From positions 1 through 35,344 of IMG/VR virus record IMGVR_UViG_3300031823_000019: a stretch of DNA of 35,344 nt; one strand, given 5' to 3'. A model generated the notes under the pieces. It made no database searches. It had not been told where the DNA came from and saw only the letters and a list, made by a program, of their open reading frames with translations. Positions 7,086 through 15,223 of this stretch are shown here, piece by piece (positions within the stretch are counted from its first letter, which is position 1; each line of letters starts with the position of its first letter). The stretch is from a virus. Position numbers and translations under genes: made by a program.

Positions 7086-7130
7086 GTGATTCGGTGACTC
7101 GTGATTAGTGACCGTGATTAGTGACTGGTG
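7086..7130. repeat. Heptamer-type repeat array (GTGATTC/GTGATTA variants)
   Basis: The array holds imperfect tandem copies of GTGATTC, GTGACTC and GTGATTAGTGAC in the gap between genes, directly upstream of the 7085 start codon. On the gene-sense strand it reads CACTAATCAC...CACCGAATCAC then ATG. Related arrays lie at 8821, 15372, 26351 and 26864. Confidence 0.8.
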
Positions 7131-7141
7131 AAAACCGGAAA

Positions 7142-7975
7142 TCATCGCGCTGCTTTGTCGTACTTGTCGTTCGTCGTGCGCATTTCTTCTACCTGAGTCC
7201 GCGCGCGATCTGTGCCGTACTCGGCGAGCCAGGCGTCAAGCTGGAAACCTTTGCAGACGCGGTACTCGTCCATTTTATCCAGGCCCAGCGATTCGATGCC
7301 CTTGCGCATCTGCGCTACTTTTTCGGCGAGCGGCATGCGGTGCGTGTGCCACGTGTAGACGCCTTTGTCTCCCGATTCGCGGATCATATCCAGCACGCAT
7401 TTGTATTTCAGCCCGTAGCGCGCGATGTTCCGGGAGAGCACGTAATCGTCGATCAGGTGCGAAGCGTCGATATCCGCCTGCCGCTCGATCACGATGGGCC
7501 GAATTTGGCTGAGTACATTTTGTAATGGCGCATTCCCAAGCGTTCCGTCGAAATTGTCGATCGACCTCAGTGGGTGCCACAAATCCATGCACCAATCGCT
7601 TGCCGCGGCAAACCAGTTGCACGCGCCGATGTTGCGTCCGTCCCGGCGGAAATAGGCGTCCGCGCGGAAGCGGTTGTCCGCGAAGTCCCGGCCGTAGTGC
7701 GCCACGGTATCTTTGGGGATGCGCTCCGTGACGTCAAACATATCCGGAAAAACCATGGCGTCGGAATCGACGTACACGTTCCAATCGTTTCCGCGGCCCA
7801 GATAAAAGATTTGCAGCTTTTCGTAGGTGACGGGCATTTCCGGAAAGAGCCGCGCGTTGATGATCTGGAAATCCGCGCCCATTTTCCGCGCATAGGCCAG
7901 CAGCAGCGGATACGTCAGATCGCACAGTTCCGGAGCGTAGTTCCCGATGTTCAAAGTCCACAGCGTCTTGCGCAT
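7142..7975 (-). CDS. GT-A-fold glycosyltransferase-like protein, 277 aa
   Basis: The ATG at 7975 has AAGGGTGA upstream. The N-terminus (WTLNIGNYAPELCDLTYP, then LLAYARKMGADFQIIN) and VYVDSDAMVFPDMFD at 68-81 form the nucleotide-sugar pocket of GT-A enzymes, with D70-x-D72 as the metal-binding DxD. W-H-T-H near residue 215 may be a second active-site segment. Such enzymes transfer a sugar from a nucleotide-sugar donor. In a late phage operon the target could be virion spikes, host surface glycan or DNA. No DNA-modification partner is visible, so virion or host-surface glycosylation is my preferred inference. Confidence 0.78.
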   Translation of the reverse strand: MRKTLWTLNIGNYAPELCDLTYPLLLAYARKMGADFQIINARLFPEMPVTYEKLQIFYLGRGNDWNVYVDSDAMVFPDMFDVTERIPKDTVAHYGRDFADNRFRADAYFRRDGRNIGACNWFAAASDWCMDLWHPLRSIDNFDGTLGNAPLQNVLSQIRPIVIERQADIDASHLIDDYVLSRNIARYGLKYKCVLDMIRESGDKGVYTWHTHRMPLAEKVAQMRKGIESLGLDKMDEYRVCKGFQLDAWLAEYGTDRARTQVEEMRTTNDKYDKAAR

Positions 7976-8013
7976 GTACGAGTCACCCTTCACTACGTTC
8001 AGGGCAAGCCAAG

Positions 8014-8274
8014 TCACCAATCTGTCGGAGATTTGCCCGCCGCCCAGCCGACTACCACGCGGTTCTGCGCTTCGGCGATCACGGTTTCGCGCAAGCCTTC
8101 GGGTAGCCGTCCGATTACCCATGCGATGCGCACGATGCGCTCCCCGGGCGTGGCTGCGGAATGGACTGCGCGCAGGATCATGCCGATATCGTGCAGCGCA
8201 TCCTGAAAATGCTTTTCCACGAGTTGCGGAGGTTCGTGCGGTTCGGGTTTAGCGGAATCATCGCGAATGGGCAT
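8014..8274 (-). CDS. Hypothetical helical protein, 86 aa
   Basis: This is a soluble, mostly alpha-helical protein with a polar Pro/Glu-rich N-terminus and two helices (EKHFQDALHDIGMILRAVH; RIVRIAWVIGRLPEGLRETV). ATG 8274 lies nine bases after the previous stop, with a weak GGTAGA upstream. No family was recognised. It lies between a small membrane protein and the glycosyltransferase. Confidence 0.68.
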   Translation of the reverse strand: MPIRDDSAKPEPHEPPQLVEKHFQDALHDIGMILRAVHSAATPGERIVRIAWVIGRLPEGLRETVIAEAQNRVVVGWAAGKSPTDW

Positions 8275-8282
8275 GCGCTTTT

Positions 8283-8576
8283 CTACCCTTTCGGCGGCGC
8301 GCCGTCAACCTTTGCGGCGGGCGCGGCTGTGGAATTCCCGTTCGTCAGTCCATTGCCGCCGGCCAGCGCCTTTCCGATGATCGAATCTCCGGGCAGGAAA
8401 TTGCTAGCGATGCGCGGGATCGCGCCGGCCAGTGCGTGCAACACGCCAAACAGCCATTTGTAAAATCCCGAGGAAGCCGGTTCCGGCGGCGGCATGTACA
8501 GCACCATATTGCTGAACGCCCAGAGCGCTGCGATGCACGCGTAGGGATGCTGGTGAATGTACGAATTAATCTGCAT
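8283..8576 (-). CDS. Small holin-like membrane protein, 97 aa
   Basis: The ATG at 8576 follows AGGGAGA. Residues 10-30 form a membrane helix that ends in VLYMPPPEPASSGFYKWLF. That 'membrane helix, Pro-rich, Ser-Ser, Tyr-x-W-L-F' pattern is typical of a small one- or two-span phage protein family I recall near lysis and tail genes. A second helix (FGVLHALAGAIPRI) is amphipathic. The C-terminus is disordered (Gly/Asn/Ala/Pro). Holin or virion-membrane protein are both possible. Confidence 0.72.
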   Translation of the reverse strand: MQINSYIHQHPYACIAALWAFSNMVLYMPPPEPASSGFYKWLFGVLHALAGAIPRIASNFLPGDSIIGKALAGGNGLTNGNSTAAPAAKVDGAPPKG

Positions 8577-8599
8577 CTTTTTTCTCCCTATCCCAAAAT

Positions 8600-8830
8600 C
8601 TATCTTGGGTCAATCAAGTCCGCCAGGTGCATCAGCTTCCGCTTGTTAATCGGTTCATCCTCGGCCAGCGCGCGCAATTGAAACGCGATCGAGCGTCCGT
8701 ACTTTCGTCCCAATCCGTTCACGTCCCCAGCGGTTTTGTTGATCCGAAACCGCATCACCGCCCATGCGCCGCCAGCTCCCGTGAGAGCTCCCGCTGCCGC
8801 GATCAGAAATTCCAGGGTTTCACGAGTCAC
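8600..8830 (-). CDS. N-terminally anchored small membrane protein, 76 aa, GTG start in the heptamer repeat
   Basis: GTG at 8830 is part of the heptamer array (GTG ACT CGT). The only other in-frame start, at codon 26, would remove the hydrophobic helix (residues 6-27, LEFLIAAAGALTGAGGAWAV). The remaining soluble helix is polar. Size and topology fit a minor membrane or lysis protein. The same GTG-ACT-CGT start is used by the 53-aa membrane gene at 15381. Confidence 0.65.
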   Translation of the reverse strand: MTRETLEFLIAAAGALTGAGGAWAVMRFRINKTAGDVNGLGRKYGRSIAFQLRALAEDEPINKRKLMHLADLIDPR

Positions 8831-8855
8831 GAATCACCAAGTCACGAATCACGAG
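8821..8855. repeat. Heptamer repeat array (CACGAATCAC)
   Basis: The array consists of CACGAGTCACGAATCAC, a short interruption, then CACGAATCACGAG. It lies between the 8868 hairpin and the 8830 GTG, which it supplies. It is related to the arrays at 7086, 15372, 26351 and 26864. Confidence 0.85.
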
Positions 8856-8867
8856 GTCAGCTTTACC

Positions 8868-8897
8868 GCAAAAGCGCCCCTTACCGGGGCCTTTTGC
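8868..8897 (-). promoter_or_regulatory. Stop-hairpin-RBS element
   Basis: GCAAAAG.CCCC pairs with GGGG.GCTTTTGC around a five-base GGTAA-type loop. It abuts the stop codon of the 8898-9155 gene with no gap. There is no U-tract on the minus strand. Confidence 0.78.
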
Positions 8898-9155
8898 TCA
8901 GTCATTCGACTCGCACTTCGTTCCCGGTATCACCGACGTCCGCCCGCACTGGCGATTGTATTCCTCCACGATGTCGATATGCTTGGCGTCGTGCGGCAGT
9001 TTATCCAGGCGCAACAGGCTGAGGGCGAATTCCTCGAAGTGCGTGCAGCACGCCTTCACCGGACCCCAGAAATGCGAAGCGGGCACGGGACAATCGGTTC
9101 CGTCCGCGCACCGGAAATCGCATTTCGGAGGAAACTGAAATCCTGTGTCACCCAC
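8898..9155 (-). CDS. Cys-rich small hypothetical protein, 85 aa, GTG start
   Basis: GTG at 9155 lies downstream of a GGGG-rich stretch. The protein carries Cys at several positions (C-D-F-R-C, D-C-P-V, A-C-C-T-H-F) and a late C-G, consistent with a metal-binding or disulfide-bonded fold. Residues 40-75 are helical. No signal peptide and no known family. The 74-base gap between it and the fibre gene at 9230 shows no further signal. Confidence 0.62.
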   Translation of the reverse strand: MGDTGFQFPPKCDFRCADGTDCPVPASHFWGPVKACCTHFEEFALSLLRLDKLPHDAKHIDIVEEYNRQCGRTSVIPGTKCESND

Positions 9156-9229
9156 ATGGCCCCCAGCCCCAGTTTCGCCCTTGCCTATTTCGTTCCATCA
9201 TTCTAACAGTAAATATGCTCCAGCGTATC

Positions 9230-11095
9230 TTAGAAGCATTTCCAAACGGTGCCATTTGAAAATGCCAGCGCGGTGTTCGTACTCCCGCCCACGCAGGTTT
9301 GGCCTTCTGCGGCCACTGCCGTTGAATCCGAAACCACTCTTTGCTGGCCGGCATTTCCCGCCGCCGCGGCTGGCAGTGCGCTCACCGTAGTCGCCGTCGT
9401 GGAGAAAAAACCCTGCACTGCCATAGCCGCCACACCGGATGATCCCGTGTGATTGATATTCAGAGTGGAACTCGGATTAGCTCCTGTTCCAAGTGTGTTT
9501 GTCGAAGTCCAACTATCAAAAGCGGTGGCTGAGCCTGTCCAGTATTGGCCTTTCAAGGAAAAGATGGGGGATGAACGATTCGCCCCACTCGTGGCGGCCG
9601 TTAGATTCGTTAGTTCATGGTTCCCGGCGAACCTGTTTTGCCCACCTGCGGAGTAAAAAGACCAATCGTTCGCGCCCGCGCCAGATTGATTCGCGTCGGC
9701 AGAATAGTACACCGCAGTCAAGGCTGCTTTGCCCACGTTCGTATGCCCCATGAAATCGTTGGTGGAACCAAAGTAGTTTGCCCAGATCCCGATGTTGTTG
9801 GAACCTGTTCCGAGAAATACTTCGCCGAGAAAGTCGGTCATTAATTGTATGGAGCTGGGTGTCGTAAAGTTCTGGGCTGTCCCGTACACGCCGATCAGTG
9901 TTTTGGTTATCCCCGGAGAAAAATTGATGCCTGCACCTGCGAAGCCTTGCACCCACGGAGCTCCGATCGTCGGAGACTGAATATCATTGATCGCGATGGC
10001 ATATTCCCCGTTGATTCCGTTTGTAGGATTGTCCGTATCGCCGATCGCGATCAGGTTCAGGGCCGTCGGTGACCAGTTCGTTCCATGGCCGTAGGCGATA
10101 AACTGGCCTGCCGCGAATCCGTAATTGGCATAGGGCAAATTCCCCGATCCGGCTGGCTTGATGGTTTTTTCCACCAGCGTTGTGTTTGCGGAATCGAATG
10201 CCAGAGCCGCGCCATAATTATTGATATTGGGAATCGTCCACACATCGGCCCACGACATGTTCCCGACGTGCAGCCCCGGCTGAATCGAAGAATATCCGCT
10301 CTCGTTGAACGTCAGGAGGTTGGGGACGCTCACTGCTGGCGTTCCCGTGTCGGTATAGCTTGGCGATGTGACCGTAGCCAGGTATCCGATGGCCACCGGG
10401 CTGATTGAGACGAATACGTCATAGGCCGTCGCGTTGGGAACCGGAATCCATGCGATCACGTTTTTATTGATTGAACTGAGCGTGGCCGTTCCGGTTGCCG
10501 TTGTTCCCTGTGCCGAGGTTGCGATATCGACCGTTCCATTCCGCGCGATGATCGTGTATCCCCAAGTGCTACTTCCCGAAACAGCAGGCGTGACAGTAGG
10601 AGCTGCGAACGGAGGTCCGGCTACGCCCGTGAGCGCAATACCCCCACTCGCTAAAGCAAAGGTTGTTAGCTTGGGCGCCAAGACATTCAGCGATGCCGTA
10701 AGGTTCACGATCGAGCTACCGCTGATCGTGGTACCAGTGCTCGTGAATGTGAATGATTGCGGGCCAGTACCGAGCGGAGCTTGAATCGTGGCGGCTGCGG
10801 AATCGATGGTGATTTGCCATTGCGCGGATCCTGGAGTGATTTGCGCCACGTCTCCGAAATTCACGCTGAACTTTCCCGCAGAATCGAGCTGCACTGGGCC
10901 GACTTGGCCCGAATAGGGCGTTCCACCCAGCGTATAGCCGCCCGAAGATGCGGGCACGAGGATTGCGCTCATGATTGCGCCGGCGTAGGGGATGCCATTT
11001 GGATCAGTGACCGTGGCTGTGACGGTAGTGAACTGCGCAAACGCGGGCGAAGTCCAAGCGATTGCCAGAAACAAAAGCGGCACCCATCGTTTCAT
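9230..11095 (-). CDS. Exported fibre/spike-like protein, 621 aa, paralogue of the next gene upstream
   Basis: A GAGGG site lies nine bases before ATG 11095. Residues 1-21 are a Sec signal peptide ending AFA|Q. Residues 22-150 are a beta domain shared with the 11108-12712 protein (VTDPNGIPYAGA, GYTLGGTPYSGQVGPVQLD, SAGKFSVNFGDV, PQSFTFTSTGTTISGSS). The middle is Gly/Thr/Asn-rich with beta-helix character. The C-terminus (VSALPAAAAGNAG, then VVSDST, GGSTN, NGTVWKCF) matches the closing domain common in phage fibres. It is a probable receptor-binding or surface spike protein. Export is unusual for a dsDNA-phage fibre and suggests assembly at or outside the cytoplasmic membrane. Confidence 0.85.
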   Translation of the reverse strand: MKRWVPLLFLAIAWTSPAFAQFTTVTATVTDPNGIPYAGAIMSAILVPASSGGYTLGGTPYSGQVGPVQLDSAGKFSVNFGDVAQITPGSAQWQITIDSAAATIQAPLGTGPQSFTFTSTGTTISGSSIVNLTASLNVLAPKLTTFALASGGIALTGVAGPPFAAPTVTPAVSGSSTWGYTIIARNGTVDIATSAQGTTATGTATLSSINKNVIAWIPVPNATAYDVFVSISPVAIGYLATVTSPSYTDTGTPAVSVPNLLTFNESGYSSIQPGLHVGNMSWADVWTIPNINNYGAALAFDSANTTLVEKTIKPAGSGNLPYANYGFAAGQFIAYGHGTNWSPTALNLIAIGDTDNPTNGINGEYAIAINDIQSPTIGAPWVQGFAGAGINFSPGITKTLIGVYGTAQNFTTPSSIQLMTDFLGEVFLGTGSNNIGIWANYFGSTNDFMGHTNVGKAALTAVYYSADANQSGAGANDWSFYSAGGQNRFAGNHELTNLTAATSGANRSSPIFSLKGQYWTGSATAFDSWTSTNTLGTGANPSSTLNINHTGSSGVAAMAVQGFFSTTATTVSALPAAAAGNAGQQRVVSDSTAVAAEGQTCVGGSTNTALAFSNGTVWKCF

Positions 11096-11107
11096 GCGAA
11101 ATGGCCC

Positions 11108-12712
11108 TCAGTTCGTAATGTGATAACTGATGCACAAAGGATTCACTGCGGGGGTGGCGCCGCTGGTGATTTGAAAGCTGGTGCCCGCTGTTCTAGCCGT
11201 GATTGCCAAGCCTCCAATCAGTGTGGCCAGCGTGCTGTTGCACGTCACGCTCAATTTAGTGCCCAGGGTATCGTCAGGCGTCACATCGATTTGGCTGTTT
11301 GCGGTCGTGGCCGTAGTATTCACGGTAACCGTAGTGGCTCCTGCGGCTATGACCACGCTGCCTGCCGCCGCAGCAGCACAAACCGCAGGGCTGGCAGAAC
11401 TGCTGCAGTTCGTTTTTGTGGCATACAGGGCCGAAGAAAATATCCCTTGGTCAGTTATGGTGGATGTCGCCGGCGTGTTCATGCCGGTGCCGATTAACAC
11501 ATCCATGATCGTCATCTGATTATTGGATGACCCCGTGATTCCGCTCACCGCATTTCCGATTACGAGATTTCCGCTGCCGGTCGTCAGGAGATTCGTGATG
11601 CCGAGGACGATGTTGGAGCTTCCTGTCGTCAGTCCCGATGCTGCAAGCTCTCCGACAAATGTGTTGTTGCCGCCTGTCGTCATTCCCTGTCCTGCACCAG
11701 TACCGATCAGTGTGTTGTTTCCCGTCGATGGTCCGGTGAACCCTGCATTTTGGCCAACAGCGACGTTGTTATCTGAGGTCGCATTCTGCAAAGCCCCGTT
11801 TCCTACAGCAGTGTTTTTTTGATTCGCTGCACCTAAGCTAAACAGAGCCCCTACGCCCACCGCTGTGTTGTCTTGACCCGTAGTTGTGAGATTCAAAGCG
11901 AAAGGGCCTACGGCCACATTGTTAGGCCCCGTCGTGAGAGCTGAAATGGTGCTAGGTCCTACTCCGAGGTTGTTATTTCCCGCCACTGGGCCGGGGCTGA
12001 GAAAGTTCGCACCGTTGATTTGATAGATCCCGTTGGTTGGGATCGTCATGTTCGGAGTGACAAAGGTGAACCCGGCATTGCCGCCGATGGTATTCGATGC
12101 CGTACCGAAAGCCACCTGAGTGTTGGCGATCGCGCCCGCGATCGTGGCGCCGCTGGTGTTGCATGTGGGGCAGGAAATCGTGCCCGTCGCGATAATCGGG
12201 CTGGGCGTGACTACTATGGGAGCCGACGCCGCGATGCTGGTAACAGTGCCCGACCCGCCGGTGGCGAAATTCGTGAGCTTTGGCGCGAGGGCATTCAGCG
12301 CTGTGGTAAGGCTTACGGGCGAGCTTCCGCTGATCGTGGTGCCCGTGCTCGTGTACGTGAACGATTGAGGGCCAGTGCCCAGCGGCCCGGCGATCGTGGC
12401 TGCGGTGGAATCGATGGTGATTTGCCACTGCGGGCTGCCGGGAGAAATCAGCGTCACGTCCCCGAAATTCACGGTGAATTTTCCGGCGGAATCGAGCGTC
12501 ACCGGGCCAATGCGCCCGGAGTAGGGCTGTCCGCTGAGCGTGTATCCGCCGCCGGTGCTGGGCACCAGTACCGCATTCAGTACCGCGCCGGCGTAGGGGA
12601 TGCCGTTGGGATCCTGCACCGAGGCCGCCGTGGTGGTGAACTGCGCTCGCGCTGCAGGCGCAAAAAGAAACGCCCCGGCAAGTACCAGGGCGACACTGAG
12701 AATTTTTCGCAT
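11108..12712 (-). CDS. Exported fibre-like protein with YadA-head-like repeats, 534 aa
   Basis: AAGGGAAG precedes ATG 12712. A signal peptide ends ARA|Q at residue 23/24. The N-terminal 150-residue domain is paralogous to that of the 9230-11095 protein. Residues about 240-390 hold roughly nine repeats of the form N-x-(A/L)-(V/I)-G-x-x-A (NNVAVG, NTAVG, NTAVG, NNTLIG, NNTFVG, SNIVLG, GNLVIG), typical of left-handed parallel beta-roll heads in trimeric adhesins and some phage fibres. The C-terminal domain has two or more Cys and Ala/Val/Thr strands. It is a probable trimeric adhesin or spike. The stop lies 12 bases before the paralogue, so the pair looks like a local duplication that then diversified. 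Confidence 0.85.
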   Translation of the reverse strand: MRKILSVALVLAGAFLFAPAARAQFTTTAASVQDPNGIPYAGAVLNAVLVPSTGGGYTLSGQPYSGRIGPVTLDSAGKFTVNFGDVTLISPGSPQWQITIDSTAATIAGPLGTGPQSFTYTSTGTTISGSSPVSLTTALNALAPKLTNFATGGSGTVTSIAASAPIVVTPSPIIATGTISCPTCNTSGATIAGAIANTQVAFGTASNTIGGNAGFTFVTPNMTIPTNGIYQINGANFLSPGPVAGNNNLGVGPSTISALTTGPNNVAVGPFALNLTTTGQDNTAVGVGALFSLGAANQKNTAVGNGALQNATSDNNVAVGQNAGFTGPSTGNNTLIGTGAGQGMTTGGNNTFVGELAASGLTTGSSNIVLGITNLLTTGSGNLVIGNAVSGITGSSNNQMTIMDVLIGTGMNTPATSTITDQGIFSSALYATKTNCSSSASPAVCAAAAAGSVVIAAGATTVTVNTTATTANSQIDVTPDDTLGTKLSVTCNSTLATLIGGLAITARTAGTSFQITSGATPAVNPLCISYHITN

Positions 12713-12733
12713 AGCTTCCCTTTCAGTCTTACC

Positions 12734-12763
12734 GCGAAAGCGCCCCTTACCGGGGCCTTTCGC
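12734..12763 (-). promoter_or_regulatory. Stop-hairpin-RBS element
   Basis: GCGAAAG.CCCC pairs with GGGG.GCTTTCGC around the GGTAA loop. It abuts the stop of the 12764-13930 gene and precedes the AAGGGAAG ribosome site of the 12712 gene. It is identical at the core to the copies at 13943 and 18474. Confidence 0.82.
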
Positions 12764-13930
12764 TTACTGGCTTGAAACCGTGATGTCCATAGCGGCGCTG
12801 GCCTTCACGCAGATTCCGTTGTTGAACAGCACGTCGTAAATTTCGGGCGCTGCGGGAAACGTGGTGGTCGCCGTAATCACGGAAACCACGTTCGTGGCGG
12901 GCGTGCCCGTGCAGCTTCCGGATGCCAGGTCAAACAAGCTGATCGTGCCCGCCGCGGGCGTGCCCACCACGACGGTATGCACCACGCCCGGGCCAGCCTT
13001 CACGACGGTGGCCGTCGTGCCCGTGATGTGCGTGTAGGAATTCGTCTGCGATGTGCCCGGCGTAAGCAAAACGTAATCGAAATCGTAATTCGCAGTTGAG
13101 GCTCCACCGCTGCCATAGGCAATGAAGAGCGTGGCGCATGGCGTCGGAGGCACAGCGAATGTTTGGAGTACGTTGATCGTGGTGGCGAGATTGAAACTAA
13201 ATCCGGAACCTAGTCCGTTCGCATCCTGGCAGGTAACGCCGATCGTGGAACCTGCGGGTCCGGCAGCGGTCACAAATTCAAAATAAAGAGTGCCATAGGA
13301 ATTTCCAAACGGCGGAACGAAGGAACTGGTGGTGTAGTTGGTATTCGCCGGCGCTACCGACGCGATCGTTTTATCGATCTGCGAGAACTGGTAACTGCCC
13401 GTCGTCGCGTTGAATGTCGCCTGCGATCCTGAATAACTTAGAAGGAAAGTTCCCGTCGATGCGGGCAGGCACGTGACCGAAACTTGAACTGTGGGAAAAT
13501 ATCCCGTACCGGAAAGCGCTGGTCGATTCCCTGCCACGGCGGGCGTCGGAATTGTGGACATATCCGAAATCACGAATACGTTGCCGGCAAAGTCCACGCC
13601 TTGAATCTGCATCTGCAGATTCGTCACGCTGGCGTTGGGCACTACGTACGCGTAATGCTGCGTTTGGTTTCGGTTCTGCACCACGAACGTCTGGGCAGTG
13701 CCCGTGCAGGCTGTGCCAGCGGGGGCTAGCGTTTGCTGCGTGGGCACGATCGAGACGGGATCTTGCGCATGAGCCGATGAAGCGACCAAGGCGAAAAGGA
13801 TGCAGACCGTCAGCTTCGCCAGGCGCTTTTTCATCGAGGAGATGAATTGCCGCGGCGTCTTTTTATTCGCGAGTGCCTTGCGTAGTCCGCGAATCTGCGC
13901 CGCTTTGGGGATATTGAGTTTTCGTGCCAT
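12764..13930 (-). CDS. Exported beta-sandwich protein with extended N-terminal region, 388 aa
   Basis: ATG 13930 has TAAGGAAG directly after a hairpin element. Residues 1-32 are basic (RGLRKALANKKTPRQF) and precede a standard signal peptide (residues 33-55, ending AHA|Q), giving an unusually long n-region. A second ATG at 13834 would give a normal signal peptide but has no ribosome site. The mature part is Thr/Ser/Ala-rich beta-sandwich sequence with several Cys, like surface or fibre proteins. It forms a trio of exported proteins with the two fibres downstream, all cut before Gln. The Arg/Lys-rich start could be an extended signal that slows export, or a separate DNA- or membrane-binding segment. 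Confidence 0.78.
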   Translation of the reverse strand: MARKLNIPKAAQIRGLRKALANKKTPRQFISSMKKRLAKLTVCILFALVASSAHAQDPVSIVPTQQTLAPAGTACTGTAQTFVVQNRNQTQHYAYVVPNASVTNLQMQIQGVDFAGNVFVISDMSTIPTPAVAGNRPALSGTGYFPTVQVSVTCLPASTGTFLLSYSGSQATFNATTGSYQFSQIDKTIASVAPANTNYTTSSFVPPFGNSYGTLYFEFVTAAGPAGSTIGVTCQDANGLGSGFSFNLATTINVLQTFAVPPTPCATLFIAYGSGGASTANYDFDYVLLTPGTSQTNSYTHITGTTATVVKAGPGVVHTVVVGTPAAGTISLFDLASGSCTGTPATNVVSVITATTTFPAAPEIYDVLFNNGICVKASAAMDITVSSQ

Positions 13931-13942
13931 GACTTCCTTACC

Positions 13943-14002
13943 GCGAAAGCGCCCCTTACCGGGGCCTTTCGCTTGACTTCTTTACCGCGAAAGGCCTTTC
14001 GC
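13943..14002 (-). promoter_or_regulatory. Double stop-hairpin-RBS element, one full and one collapsed copy
   Basis: A full hairpin (13943-13972) is followed by a perfect 16-bp palindrome GCGAAAGGCCTTTCGC at 13987-14002. The palindrome is the same element with its CCCC-loop-GGGG part deleted. It touches the stop of the 14003 gene. The pair suggests duplication followed by loss of the stem top. Confidence 0.8.
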
Positions 14003-14716
14003 TCACCACGCAACCGGGTTATCGGCCGCTTCGAACTGATCGTCCCAGCTTCGCGGATAGAAATAGCCGCTCAGTAGCGCGCCGGCATTGATGTTCGTGG
14101 GTAACGCGTTGTTTCTGAGCACCCAGGCGATCACGTCATTTTCAAAAATACGGATGCCGGAAATCAGCGAGGGCTGATTGATCAGCCCATACGAAGCCTG
14201 CACATTTTGGTAGTTTCGCTCGGCATAGCCGCCGGTATTCACGCCGGCGCCGGGATTGCGCACGATCTGCCACACGGCATCTCCGGAGAAATCCGCCCAG
14301 GCGCCGCCCACGATCACATTGGCGATCCACTTGATCACGCCATTGCGGCCTGGCGGACACGTGACGGACACCACCGTGGTGAACACGGTGGCGCTGATCG
14401 CGGGCACCGCAATGCCCGCCGCGTTGCGGAAGGATTCAGAGTCCGGCGGCTCGATCAGCCAGGGCGCAGCGATCAGCCGCGTACTGCGCTGCACCTGCTG
14501 CATCACGCCCTGCAAATCATTAACCGAGGAAATTAGCGGATCGTCCGTGGTCGCAGGCGCCGGCGGGGGACGCAGGAGAATCTTCGGGCCAAGGTTCACA
14601 TCCGCGCGGCGGCTGTACGGCCACGTAGATGCGCGAATCGAAGAGGCTGCGGCGTCCGTCACGTTCGGTTCTCCAAATGCGTCCGAAGGATCGGCGAAAA
14701 GTTTGTCATACGACAT
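14003..14716 (-). CDS. Candidate jelly-roll virion protein, 237 aa
   Basis: GGGAGTAG (containing the previous stop) sits before ATG 14716. The N-terminal 60 residues are disordered and Pro-rich. From about 90 onward, alternating strands (VFTTVVSVTCPPGRNGVIKW, SGDAVWQIVRN, ISGIRIFENDVIAWVLRNN, LLSGYFYPRSWD) follow the order and closing 'G-Y-F-Y-P' strand I associate with single jelly-roll capsid or spike proteins. No homologue is named; this is pattern-based. It sits in the block of four beta-rich proteins proposed as the shell. Confidence 0.72.
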   Translation of the reverse strand: MSYDKLFADPSDAFGEPNVTDAAASSIRASTWPYSRRADVNLGPKILLRPPPAPATTDDPLISSVNDLQGVMQQVQRSTRLIAAPWLIEPPDSESFRNAAGIAVPAISATVFTTVVSVTCPPGRNGVIKWIANVIVGGAWADFSGDAVWQIVRNPGAGVNTGGYAERNYQNVQASYGLINQPSLISGIRIFENDVIAWVLRNNALPTNINAGALLSGYFYPRSWDDQFEAADNPVAW

Positions 14717-14719
14717 AAG

Positions 14720-15223
14720 CTACTCCCGCCACCAGGTCGAGTATCCGAACATGCACAGGTCCACGATGTTCGTGTGGGTGCCGTCCAGATTTTGAATCTT
14801 GCACACCACGGGAGATCCCGCGGCGATGAAGTGCGGGAAGCGAATCAGTCCCGGCTCGAGCGCTGTGGGCGCGAAGTTGGCTTGATTCTGGCCGTACTTC
14901 GAATATTTGTAGGCGCCCACTTCCTCTGTGATTTGAAAGCGGAAACTGCCCTGGCCGTTGATCGAATCCCGCGATCCGCGGCCCATGATGGCCGTGACCC
15001 AGAAATCCTCGCTCACGGTCACGCGGGTCAAATCGGTTTGCCCGGAGGTGAGCGTGAGATCCGGGAACTGATACCAGTAGAGGTGCGCGCCCTGGAGCGA
15101 GAGACGCGCCCATTGCGGAATCGTCCACGCAGGCGAAGCCATCTTGCGCTTCACCAGCCAGCCGCCCAGCGTGGGATTCATCGGCACGCCGGGCACGCGA
15201 CCCTGTGTCCACGGATTAATCAT
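14720..15223 (-). CDS. Candidate jelly-roll virion protein, 167 aa
   Basis: ATG 15223 overlaps the stop of the 53-aa membrane gene (ATGA); an upstream ATG at 15235 is less likely. The strand pattern includes LTRVTVSEDFWVTAIMG, GSFRFQITEE, LIRFPHFIAAGSPVVCKIQN and NIVDLCMFGYSTW. The 'P-hydrophobic-x-x-G-S-x-hydrophobic-x-N-L...F-G-Y' ending resembles the last strands of small jelly-roll capsid proteins. The length is close to the small major capsid protein of P23-77-like viruses, but that is a size comparison only. Confidence 0.7.
   Translation of the reverse strand: MINPWTQGRVPGVPMNPTLGGWLVKRKMASPAWTIPQWARLSLQGAHLYWYQFPDLTLTSGQTDLTRVTVSEDFWVTAIMGRGSRDSINGQGSFRFQITEEVGAYKYSKYGQNQANFAPTALEPGLIRFPHFIAAGSPVVCKIQNLDGTHTNIVDLCMFGYSTWWRE

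Noticed and set aside
12734-12763. Intrinsic terminator reading of the GCGAAAG hairpins
   Set aside because: No U-tract follows on the gene-sense strand, and a ribosome site and start codon follow within a few bases, so they are better called leader hairpins.
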